A stretch of DNA of 64,000 nucleotides from Alphaproteobacteria bacterium (GTDB lineage Bacteria > Pseudomonadota > Alphaproteobacteria > Micropepsales > Micropepsaceae): NCBI GenBank assembly GCA_020852655.1, contig JADZAI010000076.1:52663-116662 (forward strand), in the 5' to 3' direction. Below the pieces are notes generated by a model. The model made no database searches and was not told the DNA's origin. It saw nothing but the letters and a program-made list of their open reading frames with translations. The position numbers were made by a program, and so were the translations under genes. Each line of letters opens with the position of its first letter. Within the stretch, counting starts at the first letter, position 1. This document shows, piece after piece, positions 46,811-56,272 of the stretch.

Positions 46811-49800
46811 GGGCGGAAGCCAAGCGCCCGCGGTCCCAGCGTCGACGGCAGCGACACGATGCGCCAAATATTCTCCAGCCACTCGCAGACATAACGCCGC
46901 GTGTCGCGCGGATCGATCATCTCCTCGATCTGGAACTTGTTGAGCGGTCCGATCGGCCCGCGCGCGCTCTCGATGCGCGCATTGATCTCGGCGCGCAGCG
47001 CCGCCGGGTCTTTCGCCTCAGCCAGTTGCCGCTTGTAGGCCGCCTCGATGCCGCCCTCCGGTGGAATCCCGCCGACATCCGCTGCCGGCCACACGACGCG
47101 GGCATGCGCCCCGGCCCGGGGCGAGGCGAAATTGTTGCCCGCGACGCCGAAGCTCCGCCGCATCAGCACGGTAAAGATCGGCACCTGCGCCTGCGCGAAG
47201 GCGATCATCCACTCGCCGCCTTTGCGGATCGTCCCCGTCGTCTCGTGCTCGATGCCCACGGCAAAGCCCGGATTGTCGATGAGGTTGAGGATCGGCAGAT
47301 GGAACACGTCGCATACGTCGATATGCCGCCGCAGCTTGTCGCAGCCGTCGGCCGTCATCGCGCCGCCGTTGACGTGCTGGCTGTCCGAGGCCAGCACCCC
47401 GACCGGATAGCCGTTGAATCGCGCGAAACCGACGATCTGGTCGGTACCCCATAGCGGGCCGACCTCGAAGAACGAACCCTTGTCCGCCATCAGCTTGATG
47501 GCGCGGCGCATGTCGAATGTCGTCGTCCGCTTGCGCGGCACGATCGTGAAAAGCTCCTCGTCCCGCCGGTCATGGGGATCGCCCGGATCCGCCGCGAGCA
47601 CCGGGGCCGGCTCGTAGACGCTGGGCGGCAGATAGGAGAGGAAGCGCTGCGTCTGCGCGATCGCGTCCTCTTCGCTCTCCGCCAGATTGTCGACCGACCC
47701 GTTGCGGCAATGGATATGCCAGCCGCCCAGTTCCTCCTTGGTGACGTCGTACCCCACCGCATGGCTCACCACCGGCGGGCCGGCGACGAAGAGCTGCGCG
47801 ATGTCGCGCACCATCACCGAGAAATGCCCCAGCACCGCCTTCGCCGCGCCGATGCCGACGACACTGCCCAGCAGCACGTTCACCACCGGCACCTTGTTGA
47901 GCTGGTCGGCATACATCGAGCTGCCGAGATGCGGCGTCAGGAACGAGCCGCCGCTGCCGGTCACCCGCGGCCGCCCCGCCTTGATCGCGCCGTGGCTTTC
48001 CTGGGCGCCGCTTTCGCCTTCCTTCTGCTGCTGCGGCACCATCGACGCGACGCTGCCGCCGCCCGACGATCCGTCGAGCAGGCGCACCGAAGGGCAACGC
48101 AGTTCGATCGACAGCTCGTCGAGATAGCGGTTCTTCGCGCCGATCGCGCCATCCGAATGGCCGCCGCGCGAGGTGAAATCGTCGGCGCACACGATCGTCT
48201 GCCGGCGCTCCACCTTGCCCCAGCCGCCGACATGGTTCGACGGCGTGAAGTCGGCAATGCCGCCGTCGTGGTCGTAGCTTGGAAAGCCGGTCAGGCTCCC
48301 CACCTCGCGGAAACTGCCCGCATCGAGCAGAAGGTCTATGCGTTCGCGGCAGGTCAGCTTGCCGCGCGCCCGCTGCCGCACCACGCCCGGATCCTTCGAG
48401 CCCGGCGCGAAGCGGCGATGCGCGATCTCCTGGAGCGTCTTCACCTCGGCCAGCAGCGGCGCCCATGTGTCGGCGCCATAGCTGCGCGCCTCCTGCCGCC
48501 CTTCCGCCGCCGGCCGGATCGCCAGCACGACCTGCCCGGCCCCGACATTCGAACCCGCCGACAGTGCCTCAAGCTGCGTCACGACGCCGTCGCACGGCGC
48601 CGTGACCGCGCTCTCCATCTTCATCGCGCTGATGACGAGCAGCGTGTCGCCGGCCTGCACCTTGGCGCCCACATCGACGCTCACCTGCACGACCGATCCG
48701 GCCATCGGGCACGCGACGCCCTCCTCGCCCTCCGCAAGCGTCAGCGACAACACCGGCTGCATGGCCTGCGGCACCGCCCTGCCGCGCGTCAGCGTCGCCA
48801 TCTGCTGCTCCAGCAACGACAGCGACCCCGACGCCGCATTGCCCATGGGCGCCAGGAGATCCGGATGCTCGCCCAGCAGCGTCGTCCGCGCATCGCCGCT
48901 GCGCACCGCCGGGTGGGCCAGGATCGCGCGCAACTGCGCCAGATTGGTCGGCAGTCCGGCGATGTGGAATTCGCCGAGCGCGCGCTGCGTTCGGTCCAGC
49001 GCCGACGCATAGCTTTGCGAAGAGTTCGACTGCCCGATCAGCTTGGCGAACATCGGATCGAACTGCGGCGGCGGGCTGAGGCCGAGATAGCCGCAGGAGT
49101 CGACCCGGATGCCAGGACCGCCGGGCTCCTTGTACCCCGTCAGCGTCCCTGCCCCGTTCGCGACGATGCGCGCCTGCACCGCAAAGCCGCGCGGCGCCGG
49201 CACCGCCGCCTGGTCGCCGAGCCCGAGATCGGCCAGCGTCTCCCCCGCCGCGATCCGGAACTGCGCCTCGACGAGGTCGACGCCCGTCACTTGCTCGGTG
49301 ATCGTGTGCTCCACCTGGATGCGCGGATTGCACTCGATGAAATAATGCTCCCCCGCCTCCGGGTTGACCAGAAACTCGACCGTTCCCGCATTCACATAGT
49401 CGGCGGCCCGGACCAGCCTTATAGCATCGGCGTGGATGCGCTTGCGGAGCGCCCCGTCGAGACCCGGCGCCGGCGCAATCTCCAGGACCTTCTGATTGCG
49501 GAGCTGCACGGAGCAGTCGCGCTCATAAAGATGCACCGTCGCACCTTGCGCATCGGCAAGCACCTGGACCTCGATATGGCGCGGCCGCGGAACCAGCTTC
49601 TCTACGAACACCACGCCATTCCCGAACGCCGCCTGCGCCTCGCTTTGGCACCGCGCGAAGGCGTCTGCCATCTCGCTCCCGGCCGCAACGACACGCATGC
49701 CGCGCCCGCCGCCGCCGGCTGCCGCCTTCAGCATCACCGGATAGCCCAGACGCCCCGCCAGCGCCGCCGCATCCGTCGCGGTCGCCACCGCTTCGGGGCT

Positions 49801-50211
49801 CCCCGGCACGATCGGGATGTCGAGCGAGCGGGCCAGCGTGCGCGCCTGCGTCTTGTCGCCGAACAGCGCGAGCGTCTGCGGCCGTGGCCCGACGAAAGTC
49901 AGCCCCGCCGCGGCACAGGCCTCCGCGAACGCCGCGTTCTCAGACAGGAAGCCATAACCCGGATGGACGCAGTCGCACCCCGCCTCGCGCGCCGCCTGGA
50001 TCAGCCCTTCGATATCCAGATAGGTGCGCACCGGATCGTTCGCCGGCGCCCCCGCCCCGATCGCCCGCGTCGTCGTGGAGACCCGCGTATGCAGGCCCAG
50101 CGCATCGGCCGGCGCGAAGACGCTCACGGACTCCATGCCGAGCGCCGCGGCGGCGCGGGCAATACGAATGGCGATCTCGCCGCGATTGGCGATCAGGACC
50201 CGCTTGAACAA
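46807..50211 (-). CDS. Single-chain biotin-dependent acyl-CoA carboxylase (BC-BCCP-CT domains)
   Basis: MFKRVLIANRGEIAIRIARAAAALGM...KAAAGGGGRGMRVV (BC); LLVISAMKMESAVTAP (biotinyl Lys); RARGKLTCRERIDLLLDAGSFREVGSLTG...DGCDKLRRHIDVCDVFHLPILNLIDNPGFAVG (CT). TTG start assumed at 50211. Confidence 0.9.
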   Translation of the reverse strand: MFKRVLIANRGEIAIRIARAAAALGMESVSVFAPADALGLHTRVSTTTRAIGAGAPANDPVRTYLDIEGLIQAAREAGCDCVHPGYGFLSENAAFAEACAAAGLTFVGPRPQTLALFGDKTQARTLARSLDIPIVPGSPEAVATATDAAALAGRLGYPVMLKAAAGGGGRGMRVVAAGSEMADAFARCQSEAQAAFGNGVVFVEKLVPRPRHIEVQVLADAQGATVHLYERDCSVQLRNQKVLEIAPAPGLDGALRKRIHADAIRLVRAADYVNAGTVEFLVNPEAGEHYFIECNPRIQVEHTITEQVTGVDLVEAQFRIAAGETLADLGLGDQAAVPAPRGFAVQARIVANGAGTLTGYKEPGGPGIRVDSCGYLGLSPPPQFDPMFAKLIGQSNSSQSYASALDRTQRALGEFHIAGLPTNLAQLRAILAHPAVRSGDARTTLLGEHPDLLAPMGNAASGSLSLLEQQMATLTRGRAVPQAMQPVLSLTLAEGEEGVACPMAGSVVQVSVDVGAKVQAGDTLLVISAMKMESAVTAPCDGVVTQLEALSAGSNVGAGQVVLAIRPAAEGRQEARSYGADTWAPLLAEVKTLQEIAHRRFAPGSKDPGVVRQRARGKLTCRERIDLLLDAGSFREVGSLTGFPSYDHDGGIADFTPSNHVGGWGKVERRQTIVCADDFTSRGGHSDGAIGAKNRYLDELSIELRCPSVRLLDGSSGGGSVASMVPQQQKEGESGAQESHGAIKAGRPRVTGSGGSFLTPHLGSSMYADQLNKVPVVNVLLGSVVGIGAAKAVLGHFSVMVRDIAQLFVAGPPVVSHAVGYDVTKEELGGWHIHCRNGSVDNLAESEEDAIAQTQRFLSYLPPSVYEPAPVLAADPGDPHDRRDEELFTIVPRKRTTTFDMRRAIKLMADKGSFFEVGPLWGTDQIVGFARFNGYPVGVLASDSQHVNGGAMTADGCDKLRRHIDVCDVFHLPILNLIDNPGFAVGIEHETTGTIRKGGEWMIAFAQAQVPIFTVLMRRSFGVAGNNFASPRAGAHARVVWPAADVGGIPPEGGIEAAYKRQLAEAKDPAALRAEINARIESARGPIGPLNKFQIEEMIDPRDTRRYVCEWLENIWRIVSLPSTLGPRALGFRP

Positions 50212-50339
50212 GGGCGCACTCCCGGAGCGTTTTGATGTCTTTCGCCCACAGTCGGGCACGCCCGCCGCGATGTCCACTGCGCGGAATGCCCGCGGCAATC
50301 GGAAAAGCGATCGCGCCCCATCGCAAGCACCGGCGCGAT

Positions 50340-50425
50340 TGGTGCCCCAGGCCGGACTCGAACCAGCACACCCTTGCGGACAACAGATTTTGAGTCTGTC
50401 GCGTCTACCATTCCGCCACTGGGGC
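50340..50425 (-). tRNA. tRNA-Leu (CAA anticodon), CCA encoded
   Basis: Complement: GCCCCAGTGGCGGAATGGTAGACGCGACAGACTCAAAATCTGTTGTCCGCAAGGGTGTGCTGGTTCGAGTCCGGCCTGGGGCACCA; acceptor GCCCCAG/CTGGGGC, anticodon loop CTCAAAA. Confidence 0.95.
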
Positions 50426-50566
50426 AACGGACGGCGCTTCTAGGAGCGGGGCGCGCCTGCGTCAACGCCCGGCCCTGCAAGGGCAGGCGCCCCGCCCCGG
50501 CGCGGGTCCATCGCAGTCGCGTGAACGGGGGTTTCCATGCCGCCTCGCGCGGGGCATACCCGGCCC

Positions 50567-51082
50567 ATGACCGTACGCCAGAGGCTGCGTCTCGTTTCCC
50601 TTGCCATCGCCGCGGCGCCGGCTGCGATGCTGGGTTTTGCCTATTATACCGAGTATGTCGTCGGCCTGCTGCCCTGCATGCTCTGCCTCTATCAGCGGCC
50701 GCCCCACTATGTCGCCGCGATTGCCGGCCTGCTGGCCTTCGCGCTGGTCGGCGGTCCGCGCCTCGCCTCGCGGGCCCTGCTCGGCCTTGCAGGAACGGCG
50801 CTGCTGCTCGGCGCGATCATCGGCTTCTTCCACGCCGGCGTGGAGCTGAAGCTGTGGCTGGGTCCGGCCGAATGCGGCGGCAAGCTCGCCCCGCTGGTGA
50901 CCGACCTCAACGATCTCAGCCAGGCGATGAAGGACACCAAGGTCGTGCAGTGCGACGAGCCCAGTTGGGTCTTCCTCGGCCTTTCCATGGCCGCCTGGAA
51001 CGGCATCCTGTCGCTGGGGCTTGCGCTTTTCGCCTTCTGGGGAATGCTCCAGGGCCAGTTGAAGGGCCGCTACCGCACATGA
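50567..51082 (+). CDS. dsbB: DsbB-family disulfide bond formation protein
   Basis: YYTEYVVGLLPCMLCLYQRPPHYVA; four TM segments; second Cys pair region AECGGKL...VVQCDEPSW. Confidence 0.87.
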   Translation: MTVRQRLRLVSLAIAAAPAAMLGFAYYTEYVVGLLPCMLCLYQRPPHYVAAIAGLLAFALVGGPRLASRALLGLAGTALLLGAIIGFFHAGVELKLWLGPAECGGKLAPLVTDLNDLSQAMKDTKVVQCDEPSWVFLGLSMAAWNGILSLGLALFAFWGMLQGQLKGRYRT

Positions 51083-51654
51083 CCGCCACACGCCGCCGCA
51101 CCCCTCCGCGCCCCGGCGCCGCCCCCGGGAAGACGCCGGACAACGTCGCCGCCATGATCCGCGTGGATCATGCCGGCGAATATGGCGCGGTGCGCATCTA
51201 TCAGGGACAGCTCGCCGTGCTGGGCGCCAGTCCCGCGACAAAACGGTCCGCCGATCTGGTGCGGCACATGGCGGCGCAGGAAGACGAGCATCTGCGCACC
51301 TTCGACCGCCTCATCGCCGACCGGGGGGTGCGCCCGACCGCGCTCGTGCCGCTCTGGGATGCCGCAGGCTTCGCGCTCGGCGCGGTCACCGCGCTGATGG
51401 GCGAGAAGGCGGCGATGGCCTGCACCGAGGCGGTCGAAGAGGTCATCGACGCCCACTACGCCGCCCAGTCCGAAGCGCTGAATGGCACCGACGCCGAGCT
51501 TGAGGATGTCGTCGCCCGCTTCCGTGCCGACGAGATCGTCCACCGCGATACCGCCCGCGCCGAGGGCGCCCGGGAGGCGGTGGGCTATCCCGTCCTCACC
51601 GCGGTGGTGAAGGCCGGTTGCCGCCTTGCCATCCGCCTGAGCGAGAAGATCTGA
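51079..51654 (+). CDS. coq7: Coq7-type demethoxyubiquinone hydroxylase
   Basis: MIRVDHAGEYGAVRIYQGQL, AAQEDEHLRTFDRLIADRG, DEIVHRDTA diiron motifs; ATGA overlap with dsbB. Confidence 0.93.
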   Translation: MTATRRRTPPRPGAAPGKTPDNVAAMIRVDHAGEYGAVRIYQGQLAVLGASPATKRSADLVRHMAAQEDEHLRTFDRLIADRGVRPTALVPLWDAAGFALGAVTALMGEKAAMACTEAVEEVIDAHYAAQSEALNGTDAELEDVVARFRADEIVHRDTARAEGAREAVGYPVLTAVVKAGCRLAIRLSEKI

Positions 51655-52307
51655 TGCCCGCGCCGGGCGAGGACGCCGCCGTCGCGGCCCGTGTCGCGGC
51701 GGCCGATCCCCGCAAGGCAGAAGCGCCGGAACTGGCGCGCGTCGCACGGCTCATGGCGCGCGCCTTCGCCGACGACCCGGTCATGAGCTGGGGTTTCCGG
51801 GCCGCCCGGCACGAAGCCGCGGTCGGCGCCTACATGGATTTCGCGATCCGCCGGCAATGCGCGCCGCATGACGCGATCTTCGTCGCGCCCGACTTCAACT
51901 CTGCTGCCGTCTGGCTGCCGCCCTCGGGCCTCGGCTCGCTGTCGCTGCCGCCGCTGCGCATGCTCGCACTCTTTCCGCGCCTGCTGCGGATGGCCGGGTG
52001 GTCGCGCCTGCGCCGCGTGATGGCCCTGGGCGATGCGATGGAGAAGCATCATCCGCCCGAGCCGCCGCACTGGTATCTCTTCTTCATCGGCGTCGCGCCC
52101 GAGATGCGCGGCAGGGGCCTCGGCTCGTCCATGCTCGAAGCGACGCTGAAGCGCGTCGACGACGACCGGATGCCGGCCTTCCTCGACAATTCCAACCCGA
52201 AGAACACGCGCCTCTACGAACGCCACGGCTTTCGCATCGTCACCGAATACCGCCCCCGCAACGACGCCCCCGTGGTGCAGGGCATGTGGCGCAATGCGCG
52301 GGCCTGA
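51654..52307 (+). CDS. GNAT N-acetyltransferase
   Basis: HWYLFFIGVAPEMRGRGLGSSMLEATLKRVDDDRMPAFLDNSNPKNTRLYERHGFRI. Confidence 0.92.
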   Translation: MPAPGEDAAVAARVAAADPRKAEAPELARVARLMARAFADDPVMSWGFRAARHEAAVGAYMDFAIRRQCAPHDAIFVAPDFNSAAVWLPPSGLGSLSLPPLRMLALFPRLLRMAGWSRLRRVMALGDAMEKHHPPEPPHWYLFFIGVAPEMRGRGLGSSMLEATLKRVDDDRMPAFLDNSNPKNTRLYERHGFRIVTEYRPRNDAPVVQGMWRNARA

Positions 52308-52340
52308 CGCCGGCTGGATAGCAGCTTGCTTTCAGTTCGT

Positions 52341-52356
52341 GCACCTTATATGGTGC
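52341..52356. promoter_or_regulatory. Inverted repeat upstream of higBA-like operon
   Basis: GCACC-TTATAT-GGTGC. Confidence 0.45.
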
Positions 52357-52378
52357 CATTTCGCCGAATGAGGCCAAG

Positions 52379-52735
52379 GTGGACGACAGCGGCACGCCCA
52401 AAATCCCGCTGGTGTTCTTTCGAACGGCATCGGGCAACGAGCCGGTGCGCGATTGGCTGAAGGGGCTTGATCGGGACAGCCGGCTTGAAATCGGCGGCGA
52501 TATCCAGCGTGTGCAATATCGCTGGCCGGTTGGAATGCCGCTGTGCCGGGCGATCGGCGGCGGGCTGTGGGAAGTGCGAACGTCGCTGCCCCGGGGCGGG
52601 ATCGCACGCGTGCTGATCTGCTTCCACAAGGAGACGCTCTACGCGCTGCACGGCTTCGTTAAAAAGACGCAGAAGACACCGCAGGACGATCTGGCGCTCG
52701 CGCGGGAACGCATGAAAGAGGTTCAGGATGAGTGA
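52379..52735 (+). CDS. RelE/HigB-like (Gp49-type) toxin
   Basis: ASGNEPVRDWLKGLDRDSRLEIGGDIQRVQYRWPVGMPLCRAIGGGLWEVRTSLPRGGIARVLICFHKETLYALHGFVKKTQKTP. Confidence 0.88.
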   Translation: MDDSGTPKIPLVFFRTASGNEPVRDWLKGLDRDSRLEIGGDIQRVQYRWPVGMPLCRAIGGGLWEVRTSLPRGGIARVLICFHKETLYALHGFVKKTQKTPQDDLALARERMKEVQDE

Positions 52736-53009
52736 CAGGCACAAGGGATCGGGCATTGACGACTTCCTGCGCGAGGAAGGCGTTCTGGAAGAGTTTCAGG
52801 CCCGCGCGATCAAGGAGGTGATCGCCTGGCAGCTCGGCCGCGCGATGAAGGAGCGCAAGCTGAGCAAGCGCCGGCTTGCCGATCTGATGCACACCAGCCG
52901 GACCCAGATCGACCGGGTGCTCGACCCGGCGGACGGCAACGTCACGATCGAGACGCTGCAACGCGCCGCCGCCATCCTCGGCCGCCGCGTGCAAGTGGAA
53001 CTGATCTGA
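52728..53009 (+). CDS. HigA-like XRE antitoxin
   Basis: AIAWQLGRAMKERKLSKRRLADLMHTSRTQIDRVLDPADGNVTIETLQRAAAILGR-type HTH, overlapping toxin gene. Confidence 0.88.
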   Translation: MSDRHKGSGIDDFLREEGVLEEFQARAIKEVIAWQLGRAMKERKLSKRRLADLMHTSRTQIDRVLDPADGNVTIETLQRAAAILGRRVQVELI

Positions 53010-53018
53010 CGGTACGCA

Positions 53019-53801
53019 CTATCGCAAGCGGTCGATCGCCCATGCCACGAGCCATGGCGCGGCCCGGTTGATCCTGTAGAGCCATCGCGATGAGCGGCCG
53101 GGGACCACGACGCGGCGCCCCTTTCGCGCGGCAGCGAGGATTTCCCTCGCGGCCTGCGCGGCGGAAATCGGCTTGCTTCCGCCGGTGATCTTCGTCGTTT
53201 CGGGCGGACGGGTTTTGATCTCTTCCGCGAGCAACGGCGTCTCGACATCGCCCGGCATGGCGAGGCAGATGCGCACCCCATGGGGCTTCAGCTCATGGGC
53301 CAGCGCCTCGGCGAAGCGCGACAGGGCCGCCTTGGCCGGTGCATAGGCCGTATAGCCGATCAGGCCGCGTTCTCCGGCCAGCGAAGAGATCACGGCAATC
53401 GTCCCCCGCCCCCGCATTTTCATCTGCCGCGCGACGGCGAGGGCGGGCCACAGCGCCGAGGCATAATTGTTGGCCATCGAATCGCTGAACGACCGGGGTG
53501 CCATCGCATCGAAATACCCCGCCGCCGCCGATCCCGCGGAACAGACGAGCAGGTCGATGGGGCCGCGCCGCCGTGCCGTCTCGACCAGAGCCGAAACGGC
53601 GTCCGGATCGGATGCGTCGCACACCGCTATGTCCACGTTTGCGGTGCCGCATCGCCGCACGGCTTCGGCCGCGTCGCGGAGCCTGTCGCCATTGCGGGCC
53701 ACGAGCAGAATGTCGGTGCCGGCCGCGGCCAGCAGGCGGGCGATCTCGAGGCCGATCCCGCTGGACCCGCCAATGATCACCGCATGCGCAAAGTCCGACA
53801 T
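53019..53801 (-). CDS. Short-chain dehydrogenase/reductase
   Basis: AVIIGGSSGIGLEIARLLAAAGTDILLVARN; YTAYAPAKAALSRFAEAL. Confidence 0.9.
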   Translation of the reverse strand: MSDFAHAVIIGGSSGIGLEIARLLAAAGTDILLVARNGDRLRDAAEAVRRCGTANVDIAVCDASDPDAVSALVETARRRGPIDLLVCSAGSAAAGYFDAMAPRSFSDSMANNYASALWPALAVARQMKMRGRGTIAVISSLAGERGLIGYTAYAPAKAALSRFAEALAHELKPHGVRICLAMPGDVETPLLAEEIKTRPPETTKITGGSKPISAAQAAREILAAARKGRRVVVPGRSSRWLYRINRAAPWLVAWAIDRLR

Positions 53802-53822
53802 GCTTGCGTTTGCCCTCGGGGC

Positions 53823-54575
53823 CTAATCATACGAAAACGTAACGCGCAGGCCGCTGTTGATGAGGCGGTCGCGCGTGCCGTGGAATTCGTAGTCGCGGTC
53901 GGTGTGGGCGAGGCCGATGCGGCAGCCGAGGCCCGGCGCATCCGGCGCGGCGCGGCAGACCTCGCGCGCGAGTTCCACGTCCCAGTCGGTGAGGCGCTGG
54001 CGCTGGCCGTCGCGGTCGGCGAAGCGCTGGGAGATCTGGCCGCTGAGACGCCACGGGCCGGCCGTCGCCTCGGCGCCCGCCAGATAGGCCCACGCGAACT
54101 CATTCAGCCGGTCCACATAGGGGCCGAAGGCGAGGCGCGATTTCATCCGGCCGATCCCCGCGGCGGCGAAGCCGCTGAGCGTGTCGAGCGGGCCGAGGTC
54201 GGTGAACAGCACATACTGACCGCCCCCGGCAAAGACATCGCGATAGTCGACATCGAAAACGCCGGGCTGGCGATCAGACTCATAATTGCCGGCGACCATG
54301 GCGAAGGTGCCGAAATCCGTCAGCGGGACCGACAGCTGCGCCTTTACGGCAAGGCTCTTGTAGACATCGGTCTCGACATAGACCGGCTTCACTTCGAGCG
54401 ACGCCCACCCCGCATCCAGCGCCAGCCGCCCGCTATATTCGGCATCGGCCCCTTCACTGCTGTGGAAGACGCCCATTACCGCGCCATCGGCGGAGAAGGT
54501 CAGGCCCTCCGCCGAGACCGCATCGCCTGCGACAGCCAACCCAAAGCCTGCGACAGCGGTGGAGAGCAGCCTCAC
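53823..54575 (-). CDS. Exported hypothetical protein, probable outer-membrane beta-barrel
   Basis: Signal peptide MRLLSTAVAGFGLAVAGDAVSA; alternating amphipathic strands; C-terminus LRVTFSYD. Confidence 0.6.
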   Translation of the reverse strand: MRLLSTAVAGFGLAVAGDAVSAEGLTFSADGAVMGVFHSSEGADAEYSGRLALDAGWASLEVKPVYVETDVYKSLAVKAQLSVPLTDFGTFAMVAGNYESDRQPGVFDVDYRDVFAGGGQYVLFTDLGPLDTLSGFAAAGIGRMKSRLAFGPYVDRLNEFAWAYLAGAEATAGPWRLSGQISQRFADRDGQRQRLTDWDVELAREVCRAAPDAPGLGCRIGLAHTDRDYEFHGTRDRLINSGLRVTFSYD

Positions 54576-55768
54576 GTGCAGGCCTTCACCGCAGCGGCGA
54601 TTACGTTCGCGGCGTGCGTCAGCGCATCAAGGTCGTGATCGGCTGTCACCGTGGCGCGTAGCCGTGCCTTGCCCATCGGCACCACGGGAAACGGGATGGC
54701 CGTCAGGTAGACGCCGTGCCGCATGCAACGGTCCGCCGCTTCAAATGTCCTGTCCGAATCGCCGACGATGACGGGCGTGATCGGCGTTGCCGTTAGGCCG
54801 ATGTCGAGGCCGTGTCGGCGCAGCGCGGTATGGAAATGATCCGTCTTGGCGTTCAGCGCCAGCAGGATGCCCGGCTCGCGCTCAATAAGGTCGAGGCAGG
54901 CAAGCGCGACAGCCGCCTGAAACGGTACGATGGCGCCTGAGTAGATATAGCTCTTGCCGTTATGGCGTAGATAATCGGTCAGCCCCGCGCTGGCGCAGAC
55001 ATAGCCGCCGGTGCCGGGAATCGCCTTGCTCAGCACGCCCATAACAAGGTCGATGGCGCCCGGCGCCGTATCGAAATGCTGTGTAACCCCATATCCGTTG
55101 GCGCCCAGCACACCGAGCGAATGCGCTTCGTCGATCATCAGCAGCGCGCCGAAGCGGGACTTGAGCTCGATCAGCTTTGGAACATCGGCGATGTCGCCAT
55201 CCATCGAGAACACCGCGTCGCTGACGATGAGAGCATTGCCGTCGCCGCGGTCAGCCAGCTTCGCTTCCAGGTCGGCCATGTCATTGTGGCCATAGGTGAC
55301 GACCCTAGCGCCCGAAGCCTGGATACCATCGAGAATGGAGGCGTGATTTAATTGGTCCGAGAAGATCGTATCGCGCGGCGTGAAAAGCGCCTGGATGGTC
55401 GACACATTGGCTTGATACCCGCTCGGATAGAGGATGCAGTCCTCCGAACGGGTCAAGCTCGCCAGACGCCGCTCGAGTTCCACATGAACCGCCGTCGTGC
55501 CGCAGTTGATTCGCGTGCCGTGCGCGCCCAGGCCGAAACGGTCGAAGGCATCCGCCGCCACCTCGCGAATGGCGCGATCGAGGATGAGGCCGAGATAGGA
55601 ATACCCGGCCATCATCAGCAGGCGCTGGTCGCCGCAGCGCACGAAGCCGCCGGGCAGATATTCATCCACGACCTTGTTGTGGTGATAGATGCCCTTCGTT
55701 CGCGCCTTGCGCGCCAGCCGGCTGATGAAGGACGGCGGCGGAGCGTAGCCGGGGACGAGCGCGTTCAT
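54572..55768 (-). CDS. Alpha-oxoamine synthase family PLP enzyme (BioF/KBL/SPT/CqsA family)
   Basis: GLGAHGTRINCGTTAVHVELERRLASLTRSEDCILYPSGYQANVSTIQALF...LLMIDEAHSLGVLGANGYG...VMGVLSKAIPGTGGYV. Confidence 0.88.
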   Translation of the reverse strand: MNALVPGYAPPPSFISRLARKARTKGIYHHNKVVDEYLPGGFVRCGDQRLLMMAGYSYLGLILDRAIREVAADAFDRFGLGAHGTRINCGTTAVHVELERRLASLTRSEDCILYPSGYQANVSTIQALFTPRDTIFSDQLNHASILDGIQASGARVVTYGHNDMADLEAKLADRGDGNALIVSDAVFSMDGDIADVPKLIELKSRFGALLMIDEAHSLGVLGANGYGVTQHFDTAPGAIDLVMGVLSKAIPGTGGYVCASAGLTDYLRHNGKSYIYSGAIVPFQAAVALACLDLIEREPGILLALNAKTDHFHTALRRHGLDIGLTATPITPVIVGDSDRTFEAADRCMRHGVYLTAIPFPVVPMGKARLRATVTADHDLDALTHAANVIAAAVKACT

Positions 55769-55824
55769 GGCGCAGCCCCGGCGCCCGCTTCAAGGTCTGA
55801 ATAAAGCTCGTCCCCGAGTGTCAT
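55765..55824 (-). CDS. 19-aa leader ORF overlapping the alpha-oxoamine synthase start
   Basis: MTLGDELYSDLEAGAGAAP*, stop overlaps the synthase start (ATGA). Confidence 0.4.
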   Translation of the reverse strand: MTLGDELYSDLEAGAGAAP

Positions 55825-55851
55825 GGCGCGTCCCCTCGCCTCTAATATGTC

Positions 55852-55876
55852 GACTATATAAGGTGTTTTTATAGTC
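55852..55876. promoter_or_regulatory. Palindromic operator candidate between the synthase operon and the XRE gene
   Basis: GACTATA-taaggtgtttt-TATAGTC, perfect 7-bp arms. Confidence 0.55.
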
Positions 55877-55899
55877 TTCAACCAGTTGGCGTGCGCCGC

Positions 55900-56163
55900 A
55901 TGAACGGGCGGGCGCTTCTGGCTTGGAATCTGCGGCGGTTGCGTGCAGAGCGTGGCGTGTCGCAGGAGCATCTGGCCGTCGATGCCGGCATCGACCGGAC
56001 CTATCTCAGCCTGATCGAGCGTGAACTTGGGAACGCCAGCGTCGATGTCATGGATCGGCTGGCCAAATGCCTGAGCGCCGAACTGGGCGACTTCTTCATC
56101 CGTCCCGCACGCGGCACCGCGCGGCCCCAGCCGCTGCCCAAGGGCCGCAAGCCGAAGCGCTGA
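55900..56163 (+). CDS. XRE-family transcriptional regulator
   Basis: LAWNLRRLRAERGVSQEHLAVDAGIDRTYLSLIERELGNASVDVMDRLAKCL. Confidence 0.92.
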   Translation: MNGRALLAWNLRRLRAERGVSQEHLAVDAGIDRTYLSLIERELGNASVDVMDRLAKCLSAELGDFFIRPARGTARPQPLPKGRKPKR

Positions 56164-56272
56164 GCCGGCCGGCCCGGCCGACCGATCGATAGACGTGCAA
56201 TCACCCATGGCCGCCCCTTTGCCCGACTTGCCGTCATGGTGGCGACGCCGGATGGACGGCGCATGACCCGGA

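Noticed and set aside
47572-50235. 887-aa plus-strand ORF opposite the carboxylase gene
   Set aside because: R/H/A-rich shadow translation antisense to a clearly homologous BC-BCCP-CT gene; typical GC-rich artefact.
50212-50427. N-terminal extension of the carboxylase ORF (MPQWRNGRRDRLKICC...)
   Set aside because: Reads through tRNA-Leu on the same strand; the true start is near MFKRVLIANRGE at about 50211.
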